Source: JANLUX01 sp031363705 (GTDB taxonomy: Bacteria; Bacteroidota; Bacteroidia; AKYH767-A; OLB10). From it: 6,460 nucleotides of DNA. The stretch covers positions 1 through 6,460 of the forward strand of contig JANLUX010000354.1 of the NCBI GenBank assembly GCA_031363705.1. The letters are read 5' to 3'. The notes below the pieces were generated by a model, which was not told the origin of the DNA, made no database searches, and saw only the letters and a program-made list of their open reading frames with translations. Positions 5,063-6,460 of this stretch are shown piece by piece. Numbering within the stretch: the stretch's first letter is position 1; each line of letters starts with the position of its first letter. Both the position numbers and the translations under genes were made by a program.

Positions 5063-6238
5063 ATGCAGCCGGTTTTTAGCAGTAAAGATTTCATATTAGG
5101 TATCCTTGGAGGAGGTCAGTTAGGGCGTATGCTTATTCAAAAAGCAATTGACTTTAATATCAGTACGGCTGTAATGGATCCTGATGCGGAAGCTCCCTGC
5201 AAAAATTTATGTGAACGGTTTGTAAACGCAGATTTTAAAAACTATGATGCTGTGTATGCATTTGGTAAAACAGTAAATCTCTTAACGATTGAAATTGAAC
5301 ATGTAAATGTGGAGGCTTTGCTTCAATTGGAAAAAGAAGGATTGCTTGTTTATCCGCAACCGGGTATTTTAAAATTAGTAAAGGACAAAGGCTCACAAAA
5401 ACAATTTTATCGTATTAATAAAATTCCGACTGCAGGTTTCAGATGCATTGCAAATAAAGAGGAATTAAATAACTATGATGGACCATTTCCTGTGATTCAA
5501 AAATTAAGAACTGAAGGTTATGATGGGAGGGGAGTAATAAAATTAAATTCAAAAGAAGAATTTAAAAATGCGTTTGAAGCACCATCATTGCTGGAAGAAT
5601 GTATTGATTTTGAAAAAGAAATTTCTGTTATCGTTTCACGCAATGCAAAAGGTGAAGTGAGTAATTATCCTGTGGTGGAAATGGAGTTTAATCCGGAAGC
5701 AAATCTTGTGGAGTTTTTAATCTCTCCTGCAAATATTTCGCAACATACAGAAAATGATGCAATTCAAATTGCACGGGAATTGATAAGTAAACTGGAATTA
5801 GTAGGATTGCTTGCAGTAGAAATGTTTATCACGAAAGATGAAAAAGTTTTGGTGAATGAAATTGCTCCACGACCACACAATAGTGGTCATCAAACCATTG
5901 AAGGAAATATTACTTCACAATACGAACAACACCTGCGTGCGATATTAAATCTTCCTCCGGGTGATACTTCCATCATTCAACCTTCGGTGATGGTAAATCT
6001 GCTGGGAGAAAAAGGATTTAATGGAGAAGCAAACTACAAAGGAATCAACGAAGTATTGCAATTGAGCGGAGCACACATACATCTTTATGGAAAAAAAATT
6101 ACCAAACCATTTCGCAAGATGGGACATGTTACCATAACAGATGCAAACAAATCGGAAGCGTTACGCAAAGCAAGATTTGTGAAGGAGAAGTTGAAAGTGG
6201 TGAGTGATGCAGTTAAGCGTAATGAGGTGATCAAGTGA
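5063..6238 (+). CDS. purK: 5-(carboxyamino)imidazole ribonucleotide synthase (PurK)
   Basis: A 391-residue ATP-grasp enzyme of de novo purine synthesis. It uses ATP and bicarbonate to turn AIR into N5-CAIR, which PurE then rearranges to CAIR. Seen: the N-terminal nucleotide-fold loop GILGGGQLGRM (13-23); TIEIEHVNVEAL (75-86), matching the family's T-x-E-x-E-[HN]-[IV] motif; the ATP-grasp segments VIQKLRTEGYDGRG (144-157) and EECIDFEKEISVI (178-190); the metal- and phosphate-binding stretch NEIAPRPHNSGH (265-276), diagnostic for PurK; and the C-terminal KMGHVTI (352-358). The length is normal. The ATG at 5063 gives an N-terminal extension of about 10 residues before the first strand, as in homologues, with no Shine-Dalgarno sequence. 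It diverges from hpt. purE, often next to purK, is not seen; the window folds back on itself right after purK. The last seven codons and stop recur inverted at the window end. Confidence 0.96.
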   Translation: MQPVFSSKDFILGILGGGQLGRMLIQKAIDFNISTAVMDPDAEAPCKNLCERFVNADFKNYDAVYAFGKTVNLLTIEIEHVNVEALLQLEKEGLLVYPQPGILKLVKDKGSQKQFYRINKIPTAGFRCIANKEELNNYDGPFPVIQKLRTEGYDGRGVIKLNSKEEFKNAFEAPSLLEECIDFEKEISVIVSRNAKGEVSNYPVVEMEFNPEANLVEFLISPANISQHTENDAIQIARELISKLELVGLLAVEMFITKDEKVLVNEIAPRPHNSGHQTIEGNITSQYEQHLRAILNLPPGDTSIIQPSVMVNLLGEKGFNGEANYKGINEVLQLSGAHIHLYGKKITKPFRKMGHVTITDANKSEALRKARFVKEKLKVVSDAVKRNEVIK

Positions 6239-6296
6239 ATTAACAGCAATGTCATTCAGGAATTGTCGTCATTCAGGAGGAAACTTGTCAAATAGA
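6214..6296 (+). repeat. Left arm of a terminal inverted duplication, spanning the purK 3' end
   Basis: This 83-base stretch, from 25 bases before the end of purK onward, is repeated in inverted orientation at 6395-6460. The match is exact except that 17 bases (6262-6278) are missing from the other copy. Those 17 bases lie between two copies of gtcattcagga (6251-6261 and 6268-6278), so one repeat unit has been skipped. Confidence 0.95.
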
Positions 6297-6423
6297 TGTA
6301 GTAAAGTTTGATAAACCATAAAAGGTATTTCAGAAAAAGTAATGGTTTGAATAAGAAATAGAAAAAGCTGTATGCGAACTCAAAACAGTTGTGCTCTATT
6401 TGACAAGTTTCCTCCTGAATGAC
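6268..6423. repeat. Inner stem: 29-bp perfect inverted repeat with a 98-base loop
   Basis: Positions 6268-6296 (gtcattcagga, then ggaaacttgtcaaataga) pair exactly with 6395-6423. The intervening 98 bases (6297-6394) are AT-rich, with no credible coding region and only a small aaaccat/atggttt match. This inner pair could be a genuine intergenic palindromic repeat that served as the point where the sequence folded back. Confidence 0.7.
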
Positions 6424-6460
6424 ATTGCTGTTAATTCACTTGATCACCTCATTACGCTTA
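6395..6460 (-). repeat. Right arm of the terminal inverted duplication, with the last seven purK codons
   Basis: Read on the minus strand, this 66-base stretch equals 6214-6261 joined directly to 6279-6296. It contains codons for KRNEVIK and the TGA stop (6436-6438) of purK, cut off by the window edge. A 3' tail of a single-copy gene facing its original across about 100 bases is most simply a fold-back join at a contig end, though a real inverted duplication is possible. Confidence 0.93.

Noticed and set aside
6214..6460. Telomere-like terminal hairpin of a linear replicon
   Set aside because: The arm copies the end of purK, the loop is about 100 bases, and nothing else in the window suggests a linear replicon; a fold-back join is simpler.

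Overview
The window looks like chromosomal DNA from a member of the Bacteroidota, possibly close to the Chitinophagales/Sphingobacteriales. This is inferred from the AT-rich composition, the absence of Shine-Dalgarno sequences before most starts, a DUF4199 membrane protein, the hpt-adk-obgE gene order with purK divergent, an Obg without a C-terminal extension, and spacers full of short-word repeats and palindromes. The window opens inside one gene. It ends in an inverted copy of its own last gene's 3' end, so it may be a complete short contig from a draft or metagenome assembly.

Layout, left to right. Positions 1-227 hold the 3' end of an ornithine aminotransferase gene (+). Positions 227-321 are a spacer made of octamer words arranged as a hairpin. 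A small DUF4199 membrane protein follows (317-826, -), then a divergent spacer with a heptamer-word hairpin (834-902). Next is a trypsin-fold serine peptidase without signal peptide or PDZ domain (959-1843, +). A 319-base spacer holds a 202-bp MITE-like element with terminal inverted repeats and a matching 8-bp direct repeat at each end (1866-2083). A minus-strand cluster reads hpt (4419-4955), adk (3836-4411), obgE (2732-3763) and a PAP2 membrane phosphatase (2163-2732). A perfect 37-bp palindrome (4997-5033) separates hpt from the divergent purK (5063-6238, +). The last 222 bases hold an inverted duplication that includes the 3' end of purK.

How the genes fit together. Hpt salvages hypoxanthine and guanine using PRPP, adenylate kinase balances AMP/ADP/ATP, and PurK carries out a step of de novo IMP synthesis, so the hpt/purK junction joins salvage and de novo purine supply. 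Obg is a GTPase of 50S ribosome maturation. Its stop codon overlaps the start of a PAP2 lipid phosphatase gene, probably for recycling an isoprenoid carrier or another phospholipid. The coding content is ordinary housekeeping. The unusual material is between the genes: five of the six long spacers carry palindromes or short-word arrays, and the sixth carries a one-orientation word array. I found no defence system, CRISPR array, RNA gene or intact transposase.
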